This document shows positions 52,980-62,426 of a DNA stretch of 64,000 nucleotides, one piece after another. The number at the start of each line of letters is the position of its first letter. The stretch's first letter is position 1. The position numbers and the translations under genes were made by a program. Origin of the DNA: Deltaproteobacteria bacterium (GTDB lineage: Bacteria > Desulfobacterota > Syntrophorhabdia > Syntrophorhabdales > Syntrophorhabdaceae); NCBI GenBank assembly GCA_022711595.1, contig JAKLET010000005.1, positions 1 to 64,000 on the forward strand, read 5' to 3'. Under the pieces are notes generated by a model. It was not told where the DNA came from, ran no database searches, and saw only the letters and a list, made by a program, of their open reading frames with translations.

Positions 52980-54254
52980 ATGGGACGAAACGGACACCGA
53001 TCAATGCGCTTTATTGCCGACCTCCATATTCATTCCCATTACTCGATCGCCACAAGCCCCGGCACCACGCCGGAGGGTCTCTGGAGGTGGGCGCAGATCA
53101 AGGGGGTTACGGTCATCGGTACCGGGGATTTCACCCATCCCGGCTGGTTCAGGGAACTCGGGCGCAAGCTCGACTTTGAAGGCAATGGACTTTTCGCGCT
53201 GCGCGAAGAGTTCCGCGGTGACGACATACCCGCCTCATGCAGAGCGGATGTTTTCTTTCTCATGAGTGCCGAAATAAGCTGCATCTACAGTAAAAATGGG
53301 AAAACCCGGAAGGTCCATTGCGTTGTTCTCGTTAATGACATGGAGAGCGCCCTTCGCCTGCAGGGCAGGCTTTCGAAGATCGGCAACATCTCCTCCGACG
53401 GAAGGCCCATCCTCGGGCTCGACGCAAAGAGACTGCTCGGGATCGTCATCGACGAATGCCCCGGTGCCCTGTTCGTACCCGCTCATGTCTGGACGCCGCA
53501 CTTCTCCGTGTTCGGCTCGGCCTCCGGCTTCGATTCGCTGGAGGAGTGCTTCGAAGAGCTCACACCAAGCATCCGCGCCATCGAGACCGGCCTCTCTTCG
53601 GACCCCTCAATGAACTGGCGGTTGTCCGCCCTCGACCAGCTGACCCTTCTTTCCAACTCCGATGCCCATTCACCTCAAAAGATCGGTAGGGAAGCGAACA
53701 TCTTCAATACCGACCTTTCCTTCGACGCCATTGCGGATGCCATAAGAACCAAAAAAGGTTTTGAAGGGACCATCGAGTTCTTCCCCGAGGAAGGCAAGTA
53801 CCACTATGACGGGCACCGGTCATGCAAGGTGAGGATGGCGCCGGAAGAAACGGTCGCGGCGGGCATGAGATGTCCTGTCTGTGGGAAAAAGGCGACCCTG
53901 GGTGTGCTCCACCGGGTGGCCGCGCTTGCCGACAGGCCGGGCGGGTCAGTGCCAGACGGCGCAAGGCCATATCGGTCGCTCGTCCCTCTCAGGGAGGTCA
54001 TCGCCGATACCCTTGGGGTCGGTGTCCAGGCAAAAAAGGTCGACAGGGCGTACTTCGACCTTCTTGAAAAGCTCGGCAACGAACTTACCATTCTCATGGA
54101 AACATCCGCGGAAGATATCGTCGGAGCGGGTCACCCGGATGTGGCCGAAGCCATTGCGCGTGTGCGCTCCGGCGATGTGACGATCGAGCCCGGTTATGAC
54201 GGGCAGTACGGAAAGGTCGGCATATTCAAGGAGCATCAGAAGACCCGGCTTTGA
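52980..54254 (+). CDS. Endonuclease Q-like PHP-domain protein
   Basis: 424 residues. PHP metal motifs DLHIHSHYS (about 14-22), the VPAHVWTPHF segment and NSDAHSP, then a CPVCGKK zinc-ribbon-type segment and a C-terminal domain, fit EndoQ, which nicks DNA 5' of deaminated bases in DNA repair. A start eight codons later (ATG 53004, MRFIADLHIH) is an alternative; GGTGG before 52980 favours the longer form. Monocistronic with its own promoter. Confidence 0.72.
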   Translation: MGRNGHRSMRFIADLHIHSHYSIATSPGTTPEGLWRWAQIKGVTVIGTGDFTHPGWFRELGRKLDFEGNGLFALREEFRGDDIPASCRADVFFLMSAEISCIYSKNGKTRKVHCVVLVNDMESALRLQGRLSKIGNISSDGRPILGLDAKRLLGIVIDECPGALFVPAHVWTPHFSVFGSASGFDSLEECFEELTPSIRAIETGLSSDPSMNWRLSALDQLTLLSNSDAHSPQKIGREANIFNTDLSFDAIADAIRTKKGFEGTIEFFPEEGKYHYDGHRSCKVRMAPEETVAAGMRCPVCGKKATLGVLHRVAALADRPGGSVPDGARPYRSLVPLREVIADTLGVGVQAKKVDRAYFDLLEKLGNELTILMETSAEDIVGAGHPDVAEAIARVRSGDVTIEPGYDGQYGKVGIFKEHQKTRL

Positions 54255-54337
54255 CCATTGGAAAGGGGAAGGAGCGGCCGCGCGCCGCAAAGCCGTGCCG
54301 GTCGTCGGCAAAAAAGGTGCCCCCGCAAAACACACGC

Positions 54338-56197
54338 TTACGGTATTATTTCATCACGCCACTTGAGCGATCCTATCTCGCTGTCCACCATTTTCTTAAA
54401 TTTCGACTGATCGGACGACAGGACATGGCCGATCATCAGGACAAGGTGCCGCGCCGTGAGTATCCTCGGGAGGAAAACATAGTCGGCCCCCTCGGCATAC
54501 ATCTTCAGGGCTCCCTGAGCGCTTTCGGCGGTAACGATAATTTTCGCATGGGGGTTGATGTTCCTGATGTGCCGTATAAACTTCAGGTTGTCCGTACCGA
54601 CCAGTATACTGTCCGATATCGTGGAGATAACCAGCTTTGCATCGTGTATGCCTGCATGGTGGAGCGTGTCAATGTGGCCTATGTCCCCGTAAATCACCTT
54701 GATGCCCATTGTCTGGAGCATCGAATGCACTTCGGGGTTGAAATCGACCACCACGATCCTGTCTTTCAGCCGGGCCAGAGGCGCCTTTTTGTCCATGCTC
54801 ATTATCTCGCTCACAAGAGAGCTCGCCGTGCGGTGGAACCCCAGAATCGCGATCTCTCTGCCCGATACCTCTTTTCCCTCGTCGGCATGCACCCCGATAT
54901 CCTTCAGCCCTATCTTCTGCAGTACGGCATTCAGCATTTTTTGCAGGTTGTCGCTGTATTTTATCATGTAGGTCGAAACAACCGATGTTATCACGAAAAC
55001 GAAGATCACCACGGACATCACATTTTGGCCTATATGGCCGGCCTTCATGCCAAGGGCCGTTATCACGAGGGAAAACTCGCTTATCTGTGAAAGGTTTATG
55101 GATGTCAGGATGCTGACCCTGTTGCCGTTTTTCAAAAAATATAGAAGGGGGTAGATAGAAAAGAACCTTGAACAGATGAGAAAGACGGAAACAATCCCGG
55201 CAGTGGCCAGGATGCCGGGGCTGCCCATGGGATTGGGGATCTGCATGCCAAGCCCCACAAAGAACAGGGTGACGAAGAAATCCCTGATGTTGACCACCTT
55301 TGCCATGACATCGATATTATAGGGAAATGTCGAGATCGCAATCCCGGCGATGAGGGCGCCCATCTCAAGGGAGAGATCAAGATAGCCTGCCAGGCCGCAT
55401 ATAAAAAAACACCAGCCCAGGGAGGAAACGAGCACAAGCTCAGGGATCTTGGATACCGTCCGGAACAGGCGGGGAAGGACGTATTTGCTGAGCAGGAGGC
55501 TCACCGCCACCAGCGCCGCCCCCTTGATGAAGGATAACAGGATCATAAGCACCTGGGGGTTGGAAAGGTTGGGCTGGATGCCCAGCAGTATGATCGCCCA
55601 TATGTCCTGGAACACGAGGACTCCCAGCGTGATCCTGCCCGCCAGGGTGTCGATCTCGAATTTCCCGTACAGGAGTTTAACTACGATGGCCGTACTGCTC
55701 AAGGCGCAGCATGCTGAAAGGTAGAGCAGGTCATACCGTCCGCCCCCGATACCGTACCCGAGGAGATAGAAAAAACCCATCCCCAGCAGGACGCAGATGA
55801 TGAACTGGAAAAGACCACTGACGATCAGCGATCTGCCCGATTCCCTGAGCTTTTTAATGTCTATTTCGAGACCTATCAGGAAAAGGAGGAGTATGAGCCC
55901 TATGTGGGCGATTGTCTCGATGTCGTGCAGGTTCGTAACCAGTCCGAAACCGATGCCCGGGCCTATCATCACGCCGGCGGCGATGTATGCAAGCAGGAGG
56001 GGCTGCTTCAACACGTGGCCGACAAAGGACATGATCGTGGCGGCGATTATCGCGATGCCGACGCTGCTGACAAGACTGCCGTCACCGTTCTCGGCTGCCA
56101 GCAGGGGCGTTGAAAAAAGAACAAAAAAAACCGTCAGAACACACGCGCGAAAGGGCAGCTTATGCGCGAGGCGTTCAATTATTCGCACTATACTCAT
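54338..56197 (-). CDS. Kef-type monovalent cation/proton antiporter with RCK domain
   Basis: 619 residues. An N-terminal signal-like hydrophobic stretch, then 12-13 TM of the CPA2 antiporter family (GLEIDIKKLR; LVFQDIWAI; GALIAGIAIS), and a C-terminal Rossmann RCK_N-type domain with VVVDFNP and IYGDIGHIDTLHHAGI. It exports K+ or Na+ in exchange for protons. It overlaps the small K+ channel upstream by 23 nt. GGGG precedes ATG. Confidence 0.88.
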   Translation of the reverse strand: MSIVRIIERLAHKLPFRACVLTVFFVLFSTPLLAAENGDGSLVSSVGIAIIAATIMSFVGHVLKQPLLLAYIAAGVMIGPGIGFGLVTNLHDIETIAHIGLILLLFLIGLEIDIKKLRESGRSLIVSGLFQFIICVLLGMGFFYLLGYGIGGGRYDLLYLSACCALSSTAIVVKLLYGKFEIDTLAGRITLGVLVFQDIWAIILLGIQPNLSNPQVLMILLSFIKGAALVAVSLLLSKYVLPRLFRTVSKIPELVLVSSLGWCFFICGLAGYLDLSLEMGALIAGIAISTFPYNIDVMAKVVNIRDFFVTLFFVGLGMQIPNPMGSPGILATAGIVSVFLICSRFFSIYPLLYFLKNGNRVSILTSINLSQISEFSLVITALGMKAGHIGQNVMSVVIFVFVITSVVSTYMIKYSDNLQKMLNAVLQKIGLKDIGVHADEGKEVSGREIAILGFHRTASSLVSEIMSMDKKAPLARLKDRIVVVDFNPEVHSMLQTMGIKVIYGDIGHIDTLHHAGIHDAKLVISTISDSILVGTDNLKFIRHIRNINPHAKIIVTAESAQGALKMYAEGADYVFLPRILTARHLVLMIGHVLSSDQSKFKKMVDSEIGSLKWRDEIIP

Positions 56198-56606
56198 TCA
56201 TTCCCCTTACATCCCTCTTATAAGCCCGCAACAACAGTTCGAACTTTTTTGACCTCATGATGCCTTTGCACGCAAATATGGCGATCGAGAACGCGAGATA
56301 GAAATAGCCGAACACGGACTGGACGATTGAGCACACCTTTGCCGGTACGGAAGCGGCAACGATATCGCCATAACCCACGGTCGTCTGCGTCGTGATGCTG
56401 AAATAGAAGCAGTCCAAATAAGTTGCCGGAAGCGCTCGATCCGAGGCCCGCAGGTTGTGTGCCAGCGCCTGGTGTCCTTCAAAAAACGGCACTATCGAAT
56501 AGTATAAAAAGGAGAACAGGATCGCCACGGCCACAAAAAACGACACAAGATAGTACGTGCTTTTATCGTCATTGACCATATCCATGAGAAACTTTTTCAT
56601 AACCAC
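56175..56606 (-). CDS. Small two-TM potassium channel
   Basis: About 143 residues from GTG 56606, which has GGGAGG five nt upstream (ATG 56600 is possible but 11 nt away). Two TM helices flank the pore filter TTVGYGDI. It probably passes K+. Translated just before the Kef-type antiporter, so a cotranscribed K+ efflux pair is likely. Confidence 0.82.
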   Translation of the reverse strand: MVMKKFLMDMVNDDKSTYYLVSFFVAVAILFSFLYYSIVPFFEGHQALAHNLRASDRALPATYLDCFYFSITTQTTVGYGDIVAASVPAKVCSIVQSVFGYFYLAFSIAIFACKGIMRSKKFELLLRAYKRDVRGMNEYSANN

Positions 56607-56820
56607 TTCGGCCTCCCTTGTTTCCAACTCTTCAAATGCGATGCCTTTAAAGTTTTATGTGTACCAGGCTATCTTTTATATTGTGGATTCGCTTGATCTT
56701 TTTACCGACAATACGTATCTGCCGCTTATGCTGCCCGTGATAGACTATATTATTAAAAGGAACGATCAAAGTCAACGGACAAAAAATTTATCATCCTGTT
56801 ATCCCCATACCGTACTGTGG

Positions 56821-56826
56821 TATCAT
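56821..56826 (+). promoter_or_regulatory. -10 element directly before the DsbD/TauE-like start codon
   Basis: TATCAT lies 7 nt before ATG 56834 and there is no SD; the -35 is poor. Another possible leaderless start. Confidence 0.35.
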
Positions 56827-56833
56827 CCTGTCC

Positions 56834-57472
56834 ATGGATGCGTTCCTTCTCGGGCTTGCCAACGGCACCGTCTGCATCGGGTACTGCGCGCCGGTGCTCG
56901 TGCCATACCTGCTGGGGCAGCAGGCCGGCGTAGCGGCAAATGCCGGTATCGTGGCCCGTTTTCTCGGAGGGCGCCTTACCGGCTATCTCATTTTTTCCGT
57001 TGCGGCATGGGCCTTACAGGCTTCCCTTTTAAGCTCCCCGACCGCGCGGGATGCCGTTGTGGGCTGCTCCCATGTCATCCTCTCCATCCTTCTTGTCATC
57101 TACGGTTTCGTCAGGAAAACGGCCCCGGTCTGCACCGCGCGGACCAGCGGGGGGCTCATCGCCCGCATTGACAGACTGTGGCCCCCCTTCGCACCCGTCG
57201 CCCTTGGCCTTCTGACGGGGCTCACCATATGCCCGCCTTTTTTGCTGGCATTCACCGCCGCCCTCGGGAAGACAAGCCTGATGGGAAGTGTCACGTTTTT
57301 CCTGCTCTTCTTTTGCGGCACATCGGTCTTCTTCCTCCCCTTCCCGCTGATCGGCGCCCTTAAAGGTCTTCGCGCCCTGTCCATAGTGGGCCGGCTCGCC
57401 GCCGGGATCATCGGCCTCTACTATTTTTATGCTGGTCTTGTCCTTCTCATCGGTGTTATAAAAAACCTATAA
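56834..57472 (+). CDS. Membrane protein of the DsbD/TauE-like family
   Basis: 212 residues, six TM helices. CIGYCAP near the N-terminus and TICPPFLL in the second half resemble the paired cysteine/proline segments of DsbD/CcdA-type thiol transporters and the sulfite-exporter TauE/SafE group. Next to a NapH-like ferredoxin protein. It could move reducing equivalents across the membrane. Four nt separate it from the next gene. Confidence 0.6.
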   Translation: MDAFLLGLANGTVCIGYCAPVLVPYLLGQQAGVAANAGIVARFLGGRLTGYLIFSVAAWALQASLLSSPTARDAVVGCSHVILSILLVIYGFVRKTAPVCTARTSGGLIARIDRLWPPFAPVALGLLTGLTICPPFLLAFTAALGKTSLMGSVTFFLLFFCGTSVFFLPFPLIGALKGLRALSIVGRLAAGIIGLYYFYAGLVLLIGVIKNL

Positions 57473-57476
57473 AGCA

Positions 57477-58649
57477 ATGACCAAAGAACCCGGCAAAAAT
57501 CATTTCGAAGAGATGAGCAGTTTCAAGGCCCTTCTTTTTACCCTCCCGATGATGGCCTTCACATTCATAATGTTCTCAGAGGGCAAACTTCCCCATGGAC
57601 CCGTAAATGTCATCGCGTTTTTCGCAACTTATTTCTTTTTTAACGCACTTTTTTTTCTCATGCTCAGGACAGGCCGCACGGACCGCTGGCGCGCTATAAT
57701 CTTCATCACTTTTGCAGCCGTGTTCACCTTCTCTTTCATAACGCATTATATCGAAGTGCGCGGCAGCATGGCCATTGATGAATCAAACCTCCTGGAATGC
57801 AAGACCCCCTTCTGTCACATCGTCATACCCATGACGATCATCCCCATAGCCCTTACAAGGACAATCATCTTCCCGGGGACCATGACCGGGATCTACGCGG
57901 CGATCGCGAGTATGTTCATCCTGTGGATAGGTGCGTCGCTCGCACTGGGTAGGGGCTTTTGCGGATGGGGTTGTTTTTTCGGCGGTTGGGACGACGGTTT
58001 TTCCCGCATCCTGAAAAGACCTTTCATAAGACATATCGGGGAAAAGTGGCACTATCTTCCCTTCGCGGTCCTGCTCGCTATTGCCCTCACTTCGGCGGCC
58101 ATATTATCACCCACGTATTGTGAGTGGCTGTGCCCTTTCAAGACCGTCACCGAATACGTTCAGGTCACTTCCGTGAAAACGCTTCTGCAAATGGTCTTAT
58201 TTATCTCACTTTTTGCCGGACTGGTCGTTGCGCTGCCCGTTCTCTCCAAACGACGTATCCAGTGCGGGCTTTTCTGTCCCTTCGGGGCCTTCCAATCCTT
58301 CACGAACAAGATAAATCCTTTTGAAGTCCGCGTGGATAAGGACCTGTGCATTAAATGCAAAAAGTGCGTCAACATCTGCCCCACCTTCTCAATAACGGAA
58401 GGAACGATCGAAATGGGCAAAACGCGCATGACCTGCATCAAATGCGGCAAGTGCATCGACAACTGCCCGAAAGGGGCACTTTCGTTCCACATCAAGGGAA
58501 CCGTCATTGGTAAGGGGCGGCAGGTGCAGCGCCTCTTTTTTCTCTACCCTGCCTTCCTCTTTCTGGCAACCATGGCAGGTCATAGTTTCCAGAATGCGAT
58601 AGTTCGGATTGCGGGGCTTATAATATCGGGAAGGCCGTTAACGCATTAG
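57477..58649 (+). CDS. NapH-like polyferredoxin membrane protein
   Basis: 390 residues. Several TM helices, Cys pairs GFCGWGC, EWLCPF and GLFCPFG, then two [4Fe-4S] motifs CIKCKKCVNICP and CIKCGKCIDNCP (C-terminal third). Electron carrier linked to the quinone pool or to periplasmic reduction. No SD; coupled to the gene upstream. Confidence 0.85.
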   Translation: MTKEPGKNHFEEMSSFKALLFTLPMMAFTFIMFSEGKLPHGPVNVIAFFATYFFFNALFFLMLRTGRTDRWRAIIFITFAAVFTFSFITHYIEVRGSMAIDESNLLECKTPFCHIVIPMTIIPIALTRTIIFPGTMTGIYAAIASMFILWIGASLALGRGFCGWGCFFGGWDDGFSRILKRPFIRHIGEKWHYLPFAVLLAIALTSAAILSPTYCEWLCPFKTVTEYVQVTSVKTLLQMVLFISLFAGLVVALPVLSKRRIQCGLFCPFGAFQSFTNKINPFEVRVDKDLCIKCKKCVNICPTFSITEGTIEMGKTRMTCIKCGKCIDNCPKGALSFHIKGTVIGKGRQVQRLFFLYPAFLFLATMAGHSFQNAIVRIAGLIISGRPLTH

Positions 58650-58661
58650 GATAAGGATCGA

Positions 58662-59126
58662 ATGATCGAGAAATTCAGATCTGCAACTGGATACACAATG
58701 GCCGCGGCGGCCCTTGTCGTTGTCCTTGTCACCTTCATCTGGCAGGACCGTCTCAGCCTGGCATTTGTCCGCGCGACAGGCATCACCGTGTCAGCGAGAT
58801 ATACAGGCGGCAAGGTTGTCAAAACCATCGATCACGGCAGCTACAGGACGCTCATTCACCGCCCTGTCTTCGACGGCCTCCTTTCAGAGCGCCGTGACGG
58901 CTTCATACAGATAAATTGGGATGGAGCGCCGCCCTGGCCGGCCGTCCTGAAAGAAGCCATAGACTATGACGGGGACAACGCCATTGACCTTGTCATCACC
59001 TTTGATACCAAAACACTGGAAGCCGGCCTTTCGCAGAAAAATCCCTATGTGACCGGCATTGAAAAAACATATAAGATCGACAAAGGTTTCGCTGTCAGGA
59101 TCGCCCTGCGGAAAAAACCATTATGA
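58662..59126 (+). CDS. Membrane-anchored protein of unknown function
   Basis: 154 residues. One N-terminal TM (about 12-27), then a soluble extracytoplasmic part with no recognised motif, possibly a beta domain. AAGGA precedes the ATG. Part of the module 56834-59535. Confidence 0.6.
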   Translation: MIEKFRSATGYTMAAAALVVVLVTFIWQDRLSLAFVRATGITVSARYTGGKVVKTIDHGSYRTLIHRPVFDGLLSERRDGFIQINWDGAPPWPAVLKEAIDYDGDNAIDLVITFDTKTLEAGLSQKNPYVTGIEKTYKIDKGFAVRIALRKKPL

Positions 59127-59142
59127 GGAGACCCTCGAACAA

Positions 59143-59535
59143 ATGACCGACCCCGATTACATACCCGTCACCGCCGCTGTCATCGAAAAGGACGGCAGAA
59201 TACTCATCGCTCGCCGAAAAAGCCCCTTCATGGGACATAACTGGGAATTCCCCGGCGGCAAGATGGAAGACAACGAGACCCTCGAGGAGTGCCTGAAACG
59301 CGAGATCCGCGAGGAACTTGGCATCGACATCGCCGTCGGAGGGCTTATCTCATCAAGAAAGCACGTCCTCAACTGTCAATCCGCCATCATGCTTTATGCC
59401 TACCATGCGGAATATCTCCACGGTGAGATCGTACTTAACGACCACGACGAGATCGCCTGGGTCTTGCCCGGAGACCTCCGAAAATACAGCTTCCCCGATC
59501 CCGACTGGCTTGTCGTACAGGACATATTGAAATAA
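59143..59535 (+). CDS. mutT: 8-oxo-dGTP diphosphatase (MutT-type Nudix)
   Basis: 130 residues from ATG 59143. Nudix box beginning GGKMEDNETLEECLKREIRE continues EELGI, with all key Glu residues. It removes oxidised dGTP; the QDILK end is normal for the family. GAGGAG lies about 12 nt upstream. Last gene of the operon from 56834. Confidence 0.88.
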   Translation: MTDPDYIPVTAAVIEKDGRILIARRKSPFMGHNWEFPGGKMEDNETLEECLKREIREELGIDIAVGGLISSRKHVLNCQSAIMLYAYHAEYLHGEIVLNDHDEIAWVLPGDLRKYSFPDPDWLVVQDILK

Positions 59536-59577
59536 ATGGCTCGAACGGCTTGAGATGCTTGAACCGTTTGAACGTTA
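59536..59577. repeat. Single-arm 9-bp array after mutT
   Basis: ATGGCTCGA, ACGGCTTGA, GATGCTTGA, ACCGTTTGA recur with 9-bp period directly after the stop codon. No opposing arm was found. Confidence 0.6.
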
Positions 59578-59717
59578 AAAGGCCCATCGAGGACAGCTCT
59601 TCGAATTCAACAAGTGCATTAAAAAAATTTACAGAAAAATCCGGTATTGTAGTGTGCGCTACAGAGGGAACCCCCTTTATGGAGTTAATTTGATAGCAAC
59701 GAAAAAAGGGGGTTATT

Positions 59718-59810
59718 ATGTTCAACGTTATCATGATCGTCACGGGTATTGTTATGTTCGGCTTCGTACTGGGCATGGTCTTCTACAACATGAAAGGATC
59801 GAAGAAGTAG
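59718..59810 (+). CDS. 30-residue single-TM micro-protein
   Basis: MFNVIMIVTGIVMFGFVLGM and then VFYNMKGSKK: one hydrophobic helix and a positive tail, expected N-out/C-in by the positive-inside rule. GGGGG lies five nt before the ATG. Alone between mutT and an empty region. Function unknown; similar in size to accessory subunits of membrane complexes. Confidence 0.6.
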   Translation: MFNVIMIVTGIVMFGFVLGMVFYNMKGSKK

Positions 59811-60118
59811 TCCCTTCCCGTATTTTCCGTACGCTCTGATCGAAAAGCAGGGGAAACAGGCATCAGGACAATCCGTACACCCTTGCTCAAGGACCACGCG
59901 GTGGGACGCGCCGGGAAATTGCGGGAAGAACAAAAAAGATAGCGGCAGCGTCCTGCTGTCAGCATGGGATGGGCCTTTAAGAGGGCCTCTAAGGGGTTTG
60001 TTGCCTCATCTCCATCGGGCAGATCATCGGGTTTTATCCTGACATAACGGAACGGGGTAAAACAAACAGTGAGGTTTACCCTCAACCCTTGGGCATGCCG
60101 CAGCAGTTGGGACCGCTC
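59811..60118. other. Gap of about 300 bases, possible decayed gene on the minus strand
   Basis: No clean gene. On the minus strand a frame from about 60085 reads like protein (KPDDLPDGDEATNPLEALLK) and a second frame, starting near 59933, continues with a cysteine-rich stretch (GCTDCPDACFPCF); a frameshift near 59935 would join them. This could be a frameshifted small gene or chance. Confidence 0.25.
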
Positions 60119-60943
60119 TTACCCCTTCACCGTCACCGACCTTCCTGTGTCAAAGGGGTTTGTCCTTATGGCGAGGGAAAAGAGGAACGGGTAGTTGTTC
60201 CTGAGATATTTCATGTAAACAAGCCACTCGCCGACAATGAGGTGATACGAGCGCTTGATGTCGCCTGCCAGGTGGTCGCTGTCAGCCCTGGGGATATCTT
60301 CGAAACCCTTGCGATAAGCAAGCTCTTCGGTGAGGTGGAAGACTGCACGAAGCAGGTCCGTGAAGGACTGGTGTTCCATGAGCACGGGGTTCTCGAGAAG
60401 CCGCACAAGGAAATCGCGCCTCTCCATGAGAAATCCCTTGAGCGAGGAAAGGTCCACAACTTCCATGCGTACGCCGAATGCGTGGTCCCGGGAATCCTTT
60501 ATCGCCCTCTGAAAATCCCTGTCTGTCCAGTTCGCGGTGACGATGAGGCCCGGCCGTATGGAATCGAATTCCGGGTCATAATGTGAAAAGATGTCCAGCA
60601 GTCCAACACCGACCTCGCTGAAAAAAACGCCGATGACCATATTGAGCTTTTGCATGCGGGCTTCCATCTCCCGCTTGGCGAGCATCATCTCCGTCGCGTT
60701 GGCGATGACCCCAAGGAAGGTGCTCACCCCCATGACAATGATTACGATGGCGATGGCCTTTCCGCCGCCGGTGACCGGGTGGATATCCCCGTAACCGACG
60801 GTGGCCATGGTGACGATCACGAAATAGAACGAATCGGCGAGGGATTTTTTCTCGACATACATGAAACCAAGCGTCCCGAAGACCATAACCGTGAAAAAAA
60901 CGACAAGGAAGATCTTGAAACGCGTCTTGAGATGGTCCTGCAT
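60119..60943 (-). CDS. Two-TM potassium channel with C-terminal regulatory domain
   Basis: 274 residues. TM1 (about 10-29), pore filter ATVGYGDIHP (TVGYGD at 48-53), TM2 (about 62-83) then a 190-residue cytoplasmic part without a clear RCK Rossmann motif. AGGA precedes the ATG. Divergent from the response regulator at 61070. Confidence 0.82.
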   Translation of the reverse strand: MQDHLKTRFKIFLVVFFTVMVFGTLGFMYVEKKSLADSFYFVIVTMATVGYGDIHPVTGGGKAIAIVIIVMGVSTFLGVIANATEMMLAKREMEARMQKLNMVIGVFFSEVGVGLLDIFSHYDPEFDSIRPGLIVTANWTDRDFQRAIKDSRDHAFGVRMEVVDLSSLKGFLMERRDFLVRLLENPVLMEHQSFTDLLRAVFHLTEELAYRKGFEDIPRADSDHLAGDIKRSYHLIVGEWLVYMKYLRNNYPFLFSLAIRTNPFDTGRSVTVKG

Positions 60944-61069
60944 GGAATCCTATTCTACACAAAATACGGGAACCTGGCAAATCAAAACCAGCTCGCAGAA
61001 AGATTACCCGTACGCTTTCGAACCTGGCACCCTTGTGGAGGGGAGATATTTGTGCTAAAGGTATTTCAT

Positions 61070-62407
61070 ATGAAAAATATTCTTATTGTCGATGACGAAA
61101 AGAACATACGATCCACCCTTTCAATCTGTCTTGAAACGATGGGACACAGGGTTACCGCTGTAGGCGGCGGCGACGGCGCGCTGATCGCTCTCAAGCAGGG
61201 AAGGTTCGATATCGTTTTTCTTGACCTCAGGCTCGGCAGCGAGAACGGGATGGACCTCCTCCCCCATATCCTTACGCTCTCCCCCGGTATCGCCGTCATC
61301 ATAATCACCGCTTACGCCACTTTTGAAACAGCCGTGGAAGCCATAAAGCTTGGTGCCAGAGACTATCTTCCCAAACCTTTCTCCCCATCCCAGATACGTC
61401 ATGTAATAGACAAGATCACAAGCACACTGGAGCTTGAAAACCGGGTGGCGGATCTGGAGGACCGATTAAGAGAAACCGTTCCTGAGATCAGCCTCGAGAG
61501 CGGTGCGGCGCAGATGTCAGCCGCCGTCGATACCCTGACAAAGGCATCGGCATCCGATGCGGCCGTGCTGATACGCGGGGAAAGCGGGACGGGAAAGGGG
61601 ATCCTCGCGAGAATGCTTCACATAAAGAGCCCGCGCGCAAACCGTCCCTTCATTACCATAAGCTGCCCCACCCTCTCGGAAGAGCTTCTTGCCAGCGGGC
61701 TTTTCGGGCACGCAAAGGGTTCCTTCACCGGCGCGACACAGGACAAGGAAGGTATGGTAGAGAGGGCCGAAGGAGGAACCCTCTTCCTTGACGAGATAAG
61801 CGAAATATCCCCCGCTATTCAGGCCAAACTCCTGAGGTTCCTCCAGGAAAAGTCTTTCGAGCGTGTTGGTGAGACAAGGACACGCAAAGCAGATGTGCGC
61901 ATCGTGGCGGCCACGAACAGAGACCTGGAACAGGCGGTACGTCAGCAGAAATTCCGCGAAGACTTGTTTTTCAGAATAAATGTCATTGAAGTTATGGTGC
62001 CTCCGCTGAGGGAAAGACAACAAGACATAATCCCCCTGGCAAAAAGATTCCTTGCTTTCTTTGCACGGGATGCCAAGAAGACGGTCCCCGAATTGTCTGC
62101 AAGCTCGCAGGAGGCCATTCTCTCCTATCACTGGCCTGGAAACGTCAGGGAGCTTCGCAACGCCATGGAAAGGGCTGTCATCCTGTGCCCCTCCATCATC
62201 ATCGAGCCCGAATCCCTTCCCGAAAGGATAAGGCCCGGCGCTTCAAGCAGTGTACGGATAGGAGGAAGGCACTCTCTGGAAGAAGTGGAAAGAGAGCACA
62301 TCGTTTCCGTAATAGCCTCATCTGCAAGCCTCGATGAGGCATCCCGCATACTTGGTGTCGACGCATCGACGCTGTGGCGCAAACGAAAGAAATACGAAGG
62401 AACATAA
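61070..62407 (+). CDS. Sigma-54-dependent response regulator (NtrC family)
   Basis: 445 residues. Receiver domain with phospho-acceptor D52 (about 1-120), AAA+ domain with Walker A GESGTGKG (about 169-176), the sigma-54 contact loop GSFTGA, and a C-terminal Fis-type HTH (LDEASRILGVDASTLWRKRKK). It activates RpoN promoters. A GTG at 61052 behind GGAGGGGAG is a strong alternative start. No partner histidine kinase is adjacent. Flanked by a K+ channel and kdp genes. Confidence 0.88.
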   Translation: MKNILIVDDEKNIRSTLSICLETMGHRVTAVGGGDGALIALKQGRFDIVFLDLRLGSENGMDLLPHILTLSPGIAVIIITAYATFETAVEAIKLGARDYLPKPFSPSQIRHVIDKITSTLELENRVADLEDRLRETVPEISLESGAAQMSAAVDTLTKASASDAAVLIRGESGTGKGILARMLHIKSPRANRPFITISCPTLSEELLASGLFGHAKGSFTGATQDKEGMVERAEGGTLFLDEISEISPAIQAKLLRFLQEKSFERVGETRTRKADVRIVAATNRDLEQAVRQQKFREDLFFRINVIEVMVPPLRERQQDIIPLAKRFLAFFARDAKKTVPELSASSQEAILSYHWPGNVRELRNAMERAVILCPSIIIEPESLPERIRPGASSSVRIGGRHSLEEVEREHIVSVIASSASLDEASRILGVDASTLWRKRKKYEGT

Positions 62408-62426
62408 GGCCCTCATACCCCCTACC

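Noticed and set aside
59783-60085. A complete 100-residue minus-strand gene
   Set aside because: Only the first half looks coding in that frame; listed instead as a possible decayed gene.
61023-61037. CTGGCACCCTTGTGGAG as a sigma-54 promoter
   Set aside because: The -24 half fits, but the -12 half lacks the GC of TTGC, and it would lie inside the channel/regulator gap with no partner evidence.
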